Origin: Taudactylus pleione
Lineage: Eukaryota > Chordata > Amphibia > Anura > Myobatrachidae
Assembly (NCBI GenBank): GCA_031769625.1
Contig: JAUIMM010000202.1
Coordinates: 7,860,001 to 7,924,000 of the forward strand
Direction: 5' to 3'
DNA length: 64,000 nucleotides
A program made the translations under genes and the position numbers. This document shows positions 52,421-63,082 of the stretch, in pieces. Position 1 is the first letter of the stretch. The number at the start of each line of letters is the position of its first letter. The notes under the pieces were generated by a model. It did no database searches and was not told the DNA's origin. It saw only the letters and a program-made list of their open reading frames with translations.

Positions 52421-53309
52421 TCATAACTAGCTAAGCCTTAATCTTTACAGTTTGAGGCTTTCCAAAAAGGAGAAACAGTGCAAACGCACCTGCTAAAGAT
52501 CCAGCGATGGCGGCAAACCTCACAGAATGATCCTTCTTCTGACAGGTAAGTGCTACTAATGGACGTCATCTAGCAGACACTTCTTGCCAAAACACTGTGT
52601 ATGCTTTGATCATCCAGAACTTTCATCCTACTGATCCTGGAGTTCCATGGGGTCCCACATAGTGAACACTGTCATTCCTCTGCAAATGACTCAGGTCTCT
52701 ATCTTCTCAACAAAAGACTCCTAAGTTCCATCTTGACTGTAGACAAGATCAGCAGTGGAGAAGAAGGCCAGCCAATTACCTCTTGGCATCAGGGTGGAGA
52801 CCAAACAGTGGTCAAAGAAAGATTCCTTCTAAATTGGTGTACTCTACCGCTGTATTACGACACATTACTACATTGTTTGGCATCATATTTACCTAATGTT
52901 ATCTGCCGTAGTATTTTGTCCCTATATAAAATGTTGATGTATCACTGTTATGAATTGTTATCTGCTGCATTTTAACTTTGTGTTTAACATTGTTATATGT
53001 GTTATACACTTTTTACCTGTATGACATAGTATAATGTGCTTATATTACCATCATGCATCATCTATATTATTTGTACATTGCCGCAGTATTATGTTTTAAG
53101 ATTAAATTGTAATGTAATAGTTATATGTTGTTGACTTAAGCATATTTGCCTCTGTATAAAGCATTGTTACGTATTATGTTAATACAATGTTATAGTTTGC
53201 AAAAAAGTGTTCAATAAACTAATGTATTGTGTTTATACATTCTTGTGTAGGAGAAATGGGTCTTGATTCCCTGATTGGCTCAAAAATAGCTTAAATTTAA
53301 AATGGTGTT
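52421..53309 (+). repeat. Monomer 60 (889 bp)
   Basis: CTTCTTGCC; GCCAATTACC; 49-like 3' part, then the CTTGTGTAGG end seen in 54. Confidence 0.95.
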
Positions 53310-53339
53310 TCATAACTAGCTAAGCCTTAATCTTTACAG

Positions 53340-53434
53340 TTTGAGGCTTTCCAAAAAGGAGAAACAGTGCAAATGCACCTGCTAAAGATCCAGCGATGGC
53401 GGCAAACCTCACGGAATGATCCTTCTTCTGACAG
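53340..53434 (+). other. Exon-like segment 1 (95 bp), reference copy in monomer 61
   Basis: A 95-bp segment lies between an acceptor-like site (TTAATCTTTACAG, ending at 53339) and a near-perfect donor (CAG|GTAAGTG, donor GT at 53435). It is open in the frame beginning TTT GAG GCT, ends in phase 2 (31 codons plus AG), and encodes a basic stretch containing KIQRWRQTSR. In any monomer it lies at start+30 to start+124; in monomers 10 and 15 it is 94 bp because of a 1-bp deletion. TAAC and CTAAG sequences about 15-25 bp upstream could serve as branch points. Eight copies including this one have ATG at codon 12 (here 53373) where most have ACG. I do not recognise the peptide. The exon status is inferred from the splice signals and the open frame only. 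Confidence 0.55.
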
Positions 53435-53599
53435 GTAAGTGCTACTAATGGAAGTCATCAAGCAGACACTTCCTGCCAAAATACTGTGTATGCTTTGATC
53501 ATCCAGAACTTTCATCCTACTGATCCTGGAGCTCCATGGGGTCCCACGTAGTGAACAGTGTCATTCCTCTGCAAATGACTCATGTCTCTATCTTCTCAG
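53435..53599 (+). other. Intron-like segment, 165 bp, monomer 61 (acceptor subtype B)
   Basis: The segment starts GTAAGTG and ends with the pyrimidine-rich TCTCTATCTTCTCAG. A plausible branch sequence, AATGACTC, lies about 25 bp before the end. The length is 165 bp, a multiple of three. It contains both in-frame stops that separate the two open segments: TAA inside the donor itself, and TGA in CTTTGATC. Removing it keeps the frame. In subtype A copies the CAG is absent and the next AG gives a 171-bp version, also a multiple of three. That it is spliced is a prediction; no transcript evidence is available. Confidence 0.5.
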
Positions 53600-53864
53600 C
53601 AAAAGACTCCTAAGTTGCATCTTGACTGTAGACAACATCAGCAGTGGAGAAGAAGGCCAGCCATTTACCTCTTGGCATCAGGGTGGAAACCAAACAGTGG
53701 TCAAAGAAAGATTCCTTCTAAATTGGTGTACTCTACCACTGTATTACGACACATTATTACATTGTTTGGCATCATATTTACCTAATGTTATCTGCCGTAG
53801 CATTTTGTCTCTATATAAAATGTTGATGTATCACTGCTATGAATTGTTATCTGCTGCATTTTAG
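53600..53864 (+). other. Exon-like segment 2, open frame to stop, monomer 61
   Basis: The segment continues the frame of exon-like segment 1 (AG plus C forms Ser) and stays open to TAG at 53862-53864. It encodes 87 residues after the junction codon, with recognisable blocks SSGEEGQPF, TSWHQGG and KERFLLNW and a hydrophobic, Cys/Leu-rich end. Joined to segment 1 it gives 119 codons plus stop, or 108 residues if the ATG at 53373 is used. No signal peptide, known domain or catalytic motif is apparent. Copies 1-7, 9, 11, 12 and 14 or parts of them lack one base near the TATA-like motif, so their frame runs on into a different C-terminus. It could equally be a coding relic carried in a noncoding satellite. 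Confidence 0.45.
53812..53819 (+). promoter_or_regulatory. TATA-like motif (TATATAAA), reference copy
   Basis: The context CCC/TCTATATAAAATG occurs at about monomer position 500 in nearly every copy; copy 1 has TATATACAA and copy 62 has CCTTATATAAAATG. It matches a TATA-box consensus. It lies inside the second open segment and at the border of the AT-rich half, so chance is a real alternative. If used, a start about 30 bp downstream would give a transcript of roughly 260-300 nt to the polyadenylation signal of the same monomer. Confidence 0.25.
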
Positions 53865-54102
53865 CTTTATGTTTAACATTGTTATATATGTTATACACTT
53901 TTTACCTGTATGACATAGTATAATGTGCTTATATTACCATCATGCATTATCTATATTATTTGTACATTGCCGCAGTATTATGTTTTAAGATTAAATTGTA
54001 ATGTAATAGTTATATGTTGTTGACTTAAGCACATTTGCCTCTGTATATAGCATTGTTATATATTATGTTAATACAATGTTATCTTTTGCAAAAATAGAGT
54101 TC

Positions 54103-54108
54103 AATAAA
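54103..54108 (+). terminator. Polyadenylation signal AATAAA, reference copy
   Basis: TTCAATAAATTAATG occurs once per monomer near position 792. About 25 bp downstream is the GT-rich GTTGTGTTGG, the usual order of a metazoan cleavage and polyadenylation site. It is kept as AATAAA in most copies, including those reading GTTAAATAAATT or ACAATAAATT. Monomers 18, 23, 36, 40, 54, 62 and 67 have AATAGA, a weaker known variant. It lies on the same strand as the exon-like segments, 3' of both. Confidence 0.55.
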
Positions 54109-54110
54109 TT

Positions 54111-54131
54111 AATGTATTGTGTTTATACATT
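54111..54131 (+). other. Perfect 7-bp hairpin just after AATAAA
   Basis: AATGTAT and ATACATT flank a 7-nt loop (TGTGTTT) two bases after the polyadenylation hexamer. The stem is perfect in most copies. It is weakened to AATGTAA in a subgroup (for example monomers 16, 17, 21, 22, 26 and 35), and the loop reads TGTGTCT in monomers 1 and 2. It could shape cleavage or be chance in AT-rich DNA. Confidence 0.35.
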
Positions 54132-54199
54132 GCTGTGTTGGAGAAAAGGGTCTTGATTCCCTGATTGGCTCAAAAATAGCTTAAATTTAAAATGGTGTT

Positions 54200-55086
54200 T
54201 CATAACTAGCTAAGCCTTAATCTTTACAGTTTGAGGCTTTCCAAAAAGGAGAAACAGTGCAAACGCACCTGCTAAAGATCCAGCGATGGCGGCAAACCTC
54301 ACGGAATGATCCTTCTTCTGACAGGTAAGTGCTACTAATGGAAGTCATCAAGCAGACACTTCCTGCCAAAATACTGTGTATGCTTTGATCATCCAGAACT
54401 TTCATCCTACTGATCCTGGAGCTCCATGGGGTCCCACGTAGTAAACAGTGTCATTCCTCTGCAAATGACTCATGTCTCTATCTTCTCAGCAAAAGACTCC
54501 AAAGTTGCATCTTGACTGTAGACAAGATCAGCAGTGGAGAAGGCCAGCCATTTACCTCTTGGCATCAGGGTGGAGACCAAACAGTGGACAAAGAAAGATT
54601 CCTTCTAAATTGGTGTACTCTACCGCTGTATTATGACACTTTATTATATTGTTTGGCATCATATTTACCTAATGTTATCTGCCGTAGCATTTTGGCCTTA
54701 TATAAAATGTTGATGTATCACTGTTATGAATTGTTATCTGCTGCATTTTAACTTTATGTTTAACATTGTTATATATGTTATACACTTTTTACCTGTATGA
54801 CATAGTATAATGTGCTTATATTACCATCATGCATTGTCTATATTATTTGTACATTGCCGCAGTATTATGTTTTAAGATTAAATTGTAATATAATAGTTAT
54901 ATGTTGTTGACTTAAGCATATTTGCCTCTGTATAACGCATTGTTATGTATAATGTTAATACAATGTTATCGTTTAGAAAAAAAGTGTTCAATAGATTAAT
55001 GTATTGTGTTTATACATTGTTGTGTTGGAGAAATGGGTCTTGATTCCCTGATTGGCTCAAAAATAGCTTAAATTTAAAATGGTGTT
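54200..55086 (+). repeat. Monomer 62 (887 bp)
   Basis: Subtype B; 3-bp in-frame deletion; CCTTATATAAAATG; AATAGA. Confidence 0.95.
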
Positions 55087-55975
55087 TCATAACTAGCTAA
55101 GCCTTAATCTTTACAGTTTGAGGCTTTCCAAAAAGGAGAAACAGTGCAAATGCACCTGCTAAAGATCCAGCGATGGCGGCAAACCTCACGGAATGATCAT
55201 TCTTCTGACAGGTAAGTGCTACTAATGGAAGTCATCAAGCAGACACTTCCTGCCAAAATACTGTGTATGCTTTGATCATACAGAACTTTCATCCTACTAA
55301 TCCTGGAGCTCCATGGGGTCCCACGTAGTGAACAGTGTCATTCCTCTGGAAATGACTCATGTCTCTATCTTCTCAGCAAAAGACTCCTAAGTTGCATCTT
55401 GACTGTAGACAACATCAGCAGTGGAGAAGAAGGCCAACCATTTACCTCTTGGCATCAGGGTGGAAACCAAACAGTGGTCAAAGAAAGATTCCTTCTAAAT
55501 TGGTGTACTCTACCGCTGTATTACGACACATTATTACATTGTTTGGCATCATATTTACCTAATGTTATCTGCCGTAGCATTTTGTCTCTATATAAAATGT
55601 TGATGTATCACTGCTATGAATTGTTATCTGCTGCATTTTAACTTTATGTTTAACATTGTTATATATGTTATACACTTTTTACCTGTATGACATAGTATAA
55701 TGTGCTTATATTACCATCATGCATTATCTATATTATTTGTACATTGCCGCAGTATTATGTTTTAAGATTAAATTGTAATGTAATAGTTATATGTTGTTGA
55801 CTTAAGCATATTTCCCTCTGTATAAAGCATTGTTATGAATTATGTTAATACAATGTTATCGTTTGCAAAAAAGAGTTCAATAAATTAATGTATTGTGTTT
55901 ATACATTGTTGTGTTGGAGAAAAGGGTCTTGATTCCCTGATTGGCTCAAAAATAGCTTAAATTTAAAATGGTATT
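55087..55975 (+). repeat. Monomer 63 (889 bp)
   Basis: Subtype B with ATG; GATCATTC; GATCATACAG; CTCTGGAAATG; GGCCAACC. Confidence 0.95.
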
Positions 55976-56864
55976 TCATAACTAGCTAAGCCTTAATCTT
56001 TACAGTTTGAGGCTTTCCAAAAAGGAGAAACAGTGCAAACGCACCTGCTAAAGATCCAGTGATGGCGGCAAACCTCACGGAATGATCCTTCTTGTGACAG
56101 GTAAGTGCTACTAATGGAAGTCATCAAGCAGATACTTCCTGCCAAAATACTGTGTATGCTTTGATCATCCCGAACTTTCATCCTACTGAACCTGGAGCTC
56201 CATGGGGTCCCACATAGTGAACACTGTCATTCCTCTGCAAATGACTCAGGTCTCTATCTTCTCAAAAAAAGACTCCTAAGTTCCATCTTGACTGTAGACA
56301 AGATCAGCAGTGGAGAAGAAGGCCAGCCATTTACCTCTTGGCATCAGGGTGGAAACCAAACAGTGGTCAAAGAAAGATTCCTTCTAAATTGGTGTACTCT
56401 ACCGCTGTATTACGACACATTATTACATTGTTTGGCATCATATTTACCTAATGTTATCTGCCGTAGCATTTTGTCCCTATATAAAATGTTGATGTATCAC
56501 TGTTATGAATTGTTATCTGCTGCATTTTAACTTTATGTTTAGCATTATTATATATGTTATACACTTTTTACCTGTATGACATAGTATAATGTGCTTATAT
56601 TACCATCATGCATCATCTATATTATTTGTACATTGCCGCAGTATTATGTTTTGAGATTAAATTGTAATGTAATAGTTATATGTTGTTGACTTAAGCATAT
56701 TTGCCTCTGTATAAAGCATTGTTATGTATTATGTTAATACAATGTTATTGTTTGCAAAAAAGTGTTCAATAAATTAATGTATTGTGTTTATACATTGTTG
56801 TGTTGGAGAAAAGGGTCTTGATTCCCTGTTTGGCTCAAAAATGGTTTAAATTTAAAATGGTGTT
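55976..56864 (+). repeat. Monomer 64 (889 bp)
   Basis: 58-like with in-frame TGA in exon segment 1; CATCCCGAAC. Confidence 0.95.
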
Positions 56865-57753
56865 TCATAACTAGCTAAGCTTTAATCTTTACAGTTTGAG
56901 GCTTTCCAAAAAGGAGAAACAGTGCAAACGCACCTGCTAAAGATCCAGCGATGGCGGCAAACCTCACGGAATGATCCTTCTTCTGACAGGTAAGTGCTAC
57001 TAATGGAAGTCATCAAGCAGACACTTCCTGCCAAAATACTGTGTATGCTTTGATCATCCAGAACTTTCATCCTACTGATCCTGGAGCGCCATGGGGTCCC
57101 ACATAGTGAACACTGTCATTCCTCTGCAAATGACTCAGGTCTCTATCTTCTCAACAAAAGACTCCTAAGTTCCATCTTGACTGTAGACAAGATCAGCAGT
57201 GGAGAAGAAGGCCAGCCATTTACCTCTTGGCATCAGGGAGGAGACCAAACAGTGGTCAAAGAAAGATTCCTTCTAAATTGGTGTACTCTACCGCTGTATT
57301 ACGACACATTATTACATTGTTTGGCATCATATTTACCTAATGTTATCTGCCATAGCATTTTGGCCCTATATAAAATGTTGATGTATCACTGTTATGAATT
57401 GTAATCTGCTGCATTTTAACTTTATGTTTAGCATTATTATATATGTTATACACTTTTTACATGTATGACATAGTATAATGTGCTTATATTACCATCATGC
57501 ATCATCTATATTATTTGTACATTGCCGCAGTATTATGTTTTGAGATTAAATTGTAATGTAATAGTTATATGTTGTTGACTTAAGCATATTTGCCTCTGTA
57601 TAAAGCATTGTTATGTACTATGTTAATACAATGTTATCGTTTGCAAAAAAGTGTTCAATAAATTAATGTATTGTGTTTATACATTGTTGTGTTGGAGAAA
57701 AGGGTCTTGATTCCCTGTTTGGCTCAAAAATGGTTTAAATTTAAAATGGTGTT
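56865..57753 (+). repeat. Monomer 65 (889 bp)
   Basis: 59-like; AAGCTTTAATC before the acceptor; TGCCATAGC; TTACATGTATG. Confidence 0.95.
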
Positions 57754-58643
57754 TCATAACTAGCTAATCCTTAATCTTTACAGTTTGAGGCTTTCCAAAA
57801 AGGAGAAACAGTGCAAACGCACCTGCTAAAGATCCAGCGATGGCGGCAAACCTCACAGAATGATCCTTCTTCTGACAGGTAAGTGCTACTAATGGACGTC
57901 ATCTAGCAGACACTTCCTGCCAAAACACTGTGTATGCTTTGTTCATCCAGAACTTTCATCCTACTGATCCTGGAGTTCCATGGGGTCCCACATAGTGAAC
58001 ACTGTCATTCCTCTGCAAATGACTCAGGTCTCTATCTTCTCAACAAAAGACTCCTAAGTTCCATCTCGACTGTAGACAAGATCAGCAGTGGAGAAGAAGG
58101 CCAGCCATTTACCTCTTGGCATCAGGGTGGAAACCAAACAGTGGTCAAAGAAAGATTCCTTCTAAATTGGTGTACTCTCCCGCTGTATTACGACACATTA
58201 TTACATTGTTTGGCATCATATTTACATAATGTTATCTGCCGTAGCATTTTGTCCCTATATAAAATGTTGATGTATCACTGTTATGAATTGTTATCGGCTG
58301 CATTTTATCTTTATGTTTAACATTGTTATATATGTTATACACTTTTTACCTGTATGACATAGTATAATGTGCTTATATTACCATCATGCATTATCTATAT
58401 TATTTGTACATTGCCGCAGTATTATGTTTTGAGATTAAATTGTAATGTAATAGTTATATGTTGTTGACTTAAGCACATTTGCCTCTGTATATAGCATTGT
58501 TATGTATTATGTTAATACAATGTTATCTTTTGCAAAAATAGAGTTCAATAAATTAATGTATTGTGTTTATACATTGTTGTGTTGGAGAAAAGGGTCTTGA
58601 TTCCCTGATTGGCTCAAAAATAGCTTAAATTTAAAATGGTGTT
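57754..58643 (+). repeat. Monomer 66 (890 bp)
   Basis: 53-like; intronic TGA absent; CTCGACTG; TTTTATCTTTATG removes the usual stop, so the frame runs on to 58320. Confidence 0.95.
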
Positions 58644-59530
58644 TCATAACTAGCTAAGCCTTAATCTTTACAGTTTGAGGCTTTCCAAAAAGGAGAAACA
58701 GTGCAAACGCACCTGCTAAAGATCCAGCGATGGCGGCAAACCTCACGGAATGATCGTTCTTCTGACAGGTATGTGCTACTAATGGAAGTCATCAAGCAGA
58801 CACTTCCTTCCAAAATACTGTGTATGCTTTGATCATCCAGAACTTTCATCCTACTGATCCTGGAGCTCCATGGGGTCCCACGTAGTAAACACTGTCATTC
58901 CTCTGCAAATGACTCATGTCTCTATCTTCTCAGCAAAAGACTCCTAAGTTGCATCTTGACTGTAGACAAGATCAGCAGTGGAGAAGGCCAGCCATTTACC
59001 TCTTGGCATCAGGGTGGAGACCAAACAGTGGACAAAGAAAGATTCCTTCTAAATTGGTGTACTCTACCGCTGTATTATGACACTTTATTATATTGTTTGG
59101 CATCATATTTACCTAATGTTATCTGCCGTAGCATTTTGGCCCTATATAAAATGTTGATGTATCACTGTTATGAATTGTTATCTGCTGCATTTTAACTTTA
59201 TGTTTAACATTGTTATATATGTTATACACTTTTTACTTGTATGACATAGTATAATGTGCTTATATTACCATCATGCATTGTCTATATTATTTGTACATTG
59301 CCGCAGTATTATGTTTTAAGATTAAATTGTAATATAATAGTTATATGTTGTTGACTTAAGCATATTTGCCTCTGTATAAAGCATTGTTATGTATAATGTT
59401 AATACAATGTTATCGTTTAGAAAAAAAGTGTTCAATAGATTAATGTATTGTGTTTATACATTGTTGTGTTGGAGAAATGGGTCTTGATTCCCTGATTGGC
59501 TCAAAAATAGCTTAAATTTAAAATGGTGTT
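58644..59530 (+). repeat. Monomer 67 (887 bp)
   Basis: The only changed donor seen: CAG|GTATGTG. Subtype B; GATCGTTC; CCTTCCAAAATAC; AATAGA. Confidence 0.95.
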
Positions 59531-60417
59531 TCATAACTAGCTAAGCCTTAATCTTTACAGTTTGAGGCTTTCCAAAAAGGAGAAACAGTGCAAACGCACC
59601 TGATAAAGATCCAGCGATGGAGGCAAACCTCACGGAATGATCCTTCTTCTGACAGGTAAGTGCTACTAATGGAAGTCATCTAGCAGACACTTCCTGCCAA
59701 AATACTGTGTATGCTTTGATCATCCAGAACTTTCATCCTACTGATCCTGGAGCTCCATGGGGTCCCACGTAGTGAACAGTGTCATTCCTCTGCAAATGAC
59801 TCATGTCTCTATCTTCTCAGAAAAGACTCCTAAGTTGCATCTTGACTGTAGACAACATCAGCAGTGGAGAAGAAGGCCAGCCATTTACCTCTTGGCATCA
59901 GGGTGGAGACCAAACAGTGGTCAAAGAAAGATTCCTTCTAAATTGGTGTACTCTCCCGCTGTATTACGACACATTATTACATTGCTGGTATCATATTTAC
60001 CTAATGTTATCTGCCGTAGCATTTTGTCCCTATATAAAATGTTGATGTATCACTGTTATGAATTGTTATCGGCTGCATTTTAACTTTATGTTTAACATTG
60101 TTATATATGTTATACACTTTTTACCTGTATGACATAGTATAATGTGCTTATATTACCATCATGCATTATCTATATTATTTGTACATTGCCGCAGTATTAT
60201 GTTTTGAGATTAAATTGTAATGTAATAGTTATATGTTGTTGACTTAAGCACATTTGCCTCTGTATATAGCATTGTTATGTATTATGTTAATACAATGTTA
60301 TCTTTTGCAAAAATAGAGTTCAATAAATTAATGTATTGTGTTTATACATTGTTGTGTTGGAGAAAAGGGTCTTGATTCCCTGATTGGCTCAAAATAGCTT
60401 CAATTTAAAATGGTGTT
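59531..60417 (+). repeat. Monomer 68 (887 bp)
   Basis: Subtype B with one base lost after the acceptor (CTCAGAAAAG), shifting the frame; a later 1-bp loss at ATTGCTGGTATC. Confidence 0.95.
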
Positions 60418-61303
60418 TCATAACTAGCTAAGCCTTAATCTTTACAGTTTGAGGCTTTCCAAAAAGGAGAAACAGTGCAAACGCACCTGATAAAGATCCA
60501 GCGATGGCGGCAAACCTCACGGAATGATCGTTCTTCTGACAGGTAAGTGCTACTAATGGAAGTCATCAAGCAGACACTTCCTGCCAAAATACTGTGTATG
60601 CTTTGATCATCCAGAACTTTCATCCTACTGATCCTGGAGCTCCATGGGGTCCCACGTAGTAAACAGTGTCATTCCTCTGCAAATGACTCATATCTCTATC
60701 TTCTCAGCAAAAGACTCCTAAGTTGCATCTTGACTGTAGACAACATCAGCAGTGGAGAAGGCCAGCCATTTACCTCTTGGCATCAGGGTGGAGACCAAAC
60801 AGTGGGCAAAGAAAGATTCCTTCTAAATTGGTGTACTCTACCGCTGTATTATGACACTTTATTATATTGTTTGGCATCATATTTACCTAATGTTATCTGC
60901 CGTAGCATTTTGGCCCTATATAAAATGTTGATGTATCACTGCTATGAATTGTTATCTGCTGCATTTTAACTTTATGTTTAACATTGTCATATATGTTATA
61001 CACTTTTTACCTGTATGACATAGTATAATGTGCTTATATTACCATCATGCATTATCTATATTATTTGTACATTGCCGCAGTATTATGTTTTAAGATTAAA
61101 TTGTAATGTAATAGTTATATGTTGTTGACTTAAGCATATTTCCCTCTGTATAAAGCATTGTTATGAATTATGTTAATACAATGTTATCGTTTGCAAAAAA
61201 GAGTTCAATAAATTAATGTATTGTGTTTATACATTGTTGTGTTGGAGAAAAGGGTCTTGATTCCCTGATTGGCTCAAAAATGTTTTAAATTTAAAATGGT
61301 GTT
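60418..61303 (+). repeat. Monomer 69 (886 bp)
   Basis: Subtype B; CATATCTCTATC; GTGGGCAAAG; CTGATAAAG; 3-bp in-frame deletion. Confidence 0.95.
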
Positions 61304-62193
61304 TCATAACTAGCTAAGCCTTAATCTTTACAGTTTGAGGCTTTCCAAAAAGGAGAAACAGTGCAAACGCACCTGCTAAAGATCCAGCGATGGAGGCAAA
61401 CCTCACGGAATGATCCTTCTTCTGACAGGTAAGTGCTACTAATGGAAGTCATCTAGCAGACACTTCCTGCCAAAATACTGTGTATGCTTTGATCATCCAG
61501 AACTTTCATCCTACTGATCCTGGAGCTCCATGGGGTCCCACGTAGTGAACAGTGTCATTCCTCTGCAAATGACTCATGTCTCTATCTTCTCAGCAAAAGA
61601 CTCCTAAGTTGCATCTTGACTGTAGACAACATCAGCAGTGGAGAAGAAGGCCAGCCATTTACCTCTTGGCATCAGGGTGGAGACCAAACAGTGGTCAAAG
61701 AAAGATTCCTTCTAAATTGGTGTACTCTACTGCTGTATTACGACACTTTATTATATTGTTTTGCATCATATTTACCTAATGTTATCTGCCGTAGCATTTT
61801 GGCCCTATATAAAATGTTGATGTATCACTGTTATGAATTGTTATCTGCTGCATTTTAACTTTATGTTTAATATTGTTATATATGTTATACACTTTTTACC
61901 TGTATGACATAGTATAATGTGCTTATATTACCATCATGCATTGTCTATATTATTTGTACATTGCCGCAGTATTATGTTTTAAGATTAAATTGTAATGTAA
62001 TAGTTATATGTTGTTGACTTAAGCACATTTGCCTCTGTATATAGCATTGTTATATATTATGTTAATACAATGTTATCTTTTGCAAAAATAGAGTTCAATA
62101 AATTAATGTATTGTGTTTATACATTGTTGTGTTGGAGAAAAGGGTATTGATTCCCTGATTGGTTCAAAAATAGCTTAAATTTAAAATGGTGTT
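61304..62193 (+). repeat. Monomer 70 (890 bp)
   Basis: Subtype B, 57-like; GATGGAGGC; GTTTTGCATC; GGTATTGATTCC. Confidence 0.95.
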
Positions 62194-63082
62194 TCTTAAC
62201 TAGCTAAGCCTTAATCTTTACAGTTTGAGGCTTTCCAAAAAGGAGAAACAGTGCAAACGCACCTGCTAAAGATCCAGCGATGGCGGCAAACCTCACGGAA
62301 TGATCCTTCTTGTGACAGGTAAGTGCTACTAATGGAAGTCATCAAGCAGATACTTCCTGCCAAAATACTGTGTATGCTTTGATCATCCAGAACTTTCATC
62401 CTACTGAACCTGGAGCTCCATGGGGTCCCACATAGTGAACACTGTCATTCCTCTGCAAATGACTCAGGTCTCTATCTTCTCAAAAAAAGACTCCTAAGTT
62501 CCATCTTGACTGTAGACAAGATCAGCAGTGGAGAAGAAGGCCAGCCATTTACCTCTTGGCATCAGGGTGGAAACCAAACAGTGGTCAAAGAAAGATTCCT
62601 TCTAAATTGGTGTACTCTACCGCTGTATTACGACACATTATTACATTGTTTGGCATCATATTTACCTAATGTTATCTGCCGTAGCATTTTGTCCCTATAT
62701 AAAATGTTGATGTATCACTGTTATGAATTGTTATCTGCTGCATTTTAACTTTATGTTTAGCATTATTATATATGTTATACACTTTTTACCTGTATGACAT
62801 AGTATAATGTGCTTATATTACCATCATGCATCATCTATATTATTTGTACATTGCCGCAGTATTATGTTTTGAGATTAAATTGTAATGTAATAGTTATATG
62901 TTGTTGACTTAAGCATATTTGCCTCTGTATAAAGCATTGTTATGTACTATTTTAATACAATGTTATCGTTTGCAAAAAAGTGTTCAATAAATTAATGTAT
63001 TGTGTTTATACATTGTTGTGTTGGAGAAAAGGGTCTTGATTCCCTGTTTGGCTCAAAAATGGTTTAAATTTAAAATGGTGTT
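62194..63082 (+). repeat. Monomer 71 (889 bp)
   Basis: Starts TCTTAACTAG. 64-like (GATACTTCC, CTCAAAAAAAG) but without the exon TGA. Confidence 0.95.

Larger units (their letters stand above)
53310..54199 (+). repeat. Monomer 61 (890 bp), reference for subtype B
   Basis: Carries the ATG, the CAG acceptor and an open frame across the proposed junction; stop is TAG where most copies have TAA. Confidence 0.95.
50642..58643 (+). repeat. Partial ~5.33 kb period (monomers 58-60 related to 64-66)
   Basis: Monomers 58, 59 and 60 recur as 64, 65 and 66 at +5334 and +5333 bp. 58 and 64 share CAAAAAAAG, GATACTTCC and CTGAACCTGG. 59 and 65 share GGAGCGCC. 66 is a 53-like rather than exact 60-like unit. 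Monomer 55 also recurs as 61 at +5337 bp. Confidence 0.65.
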
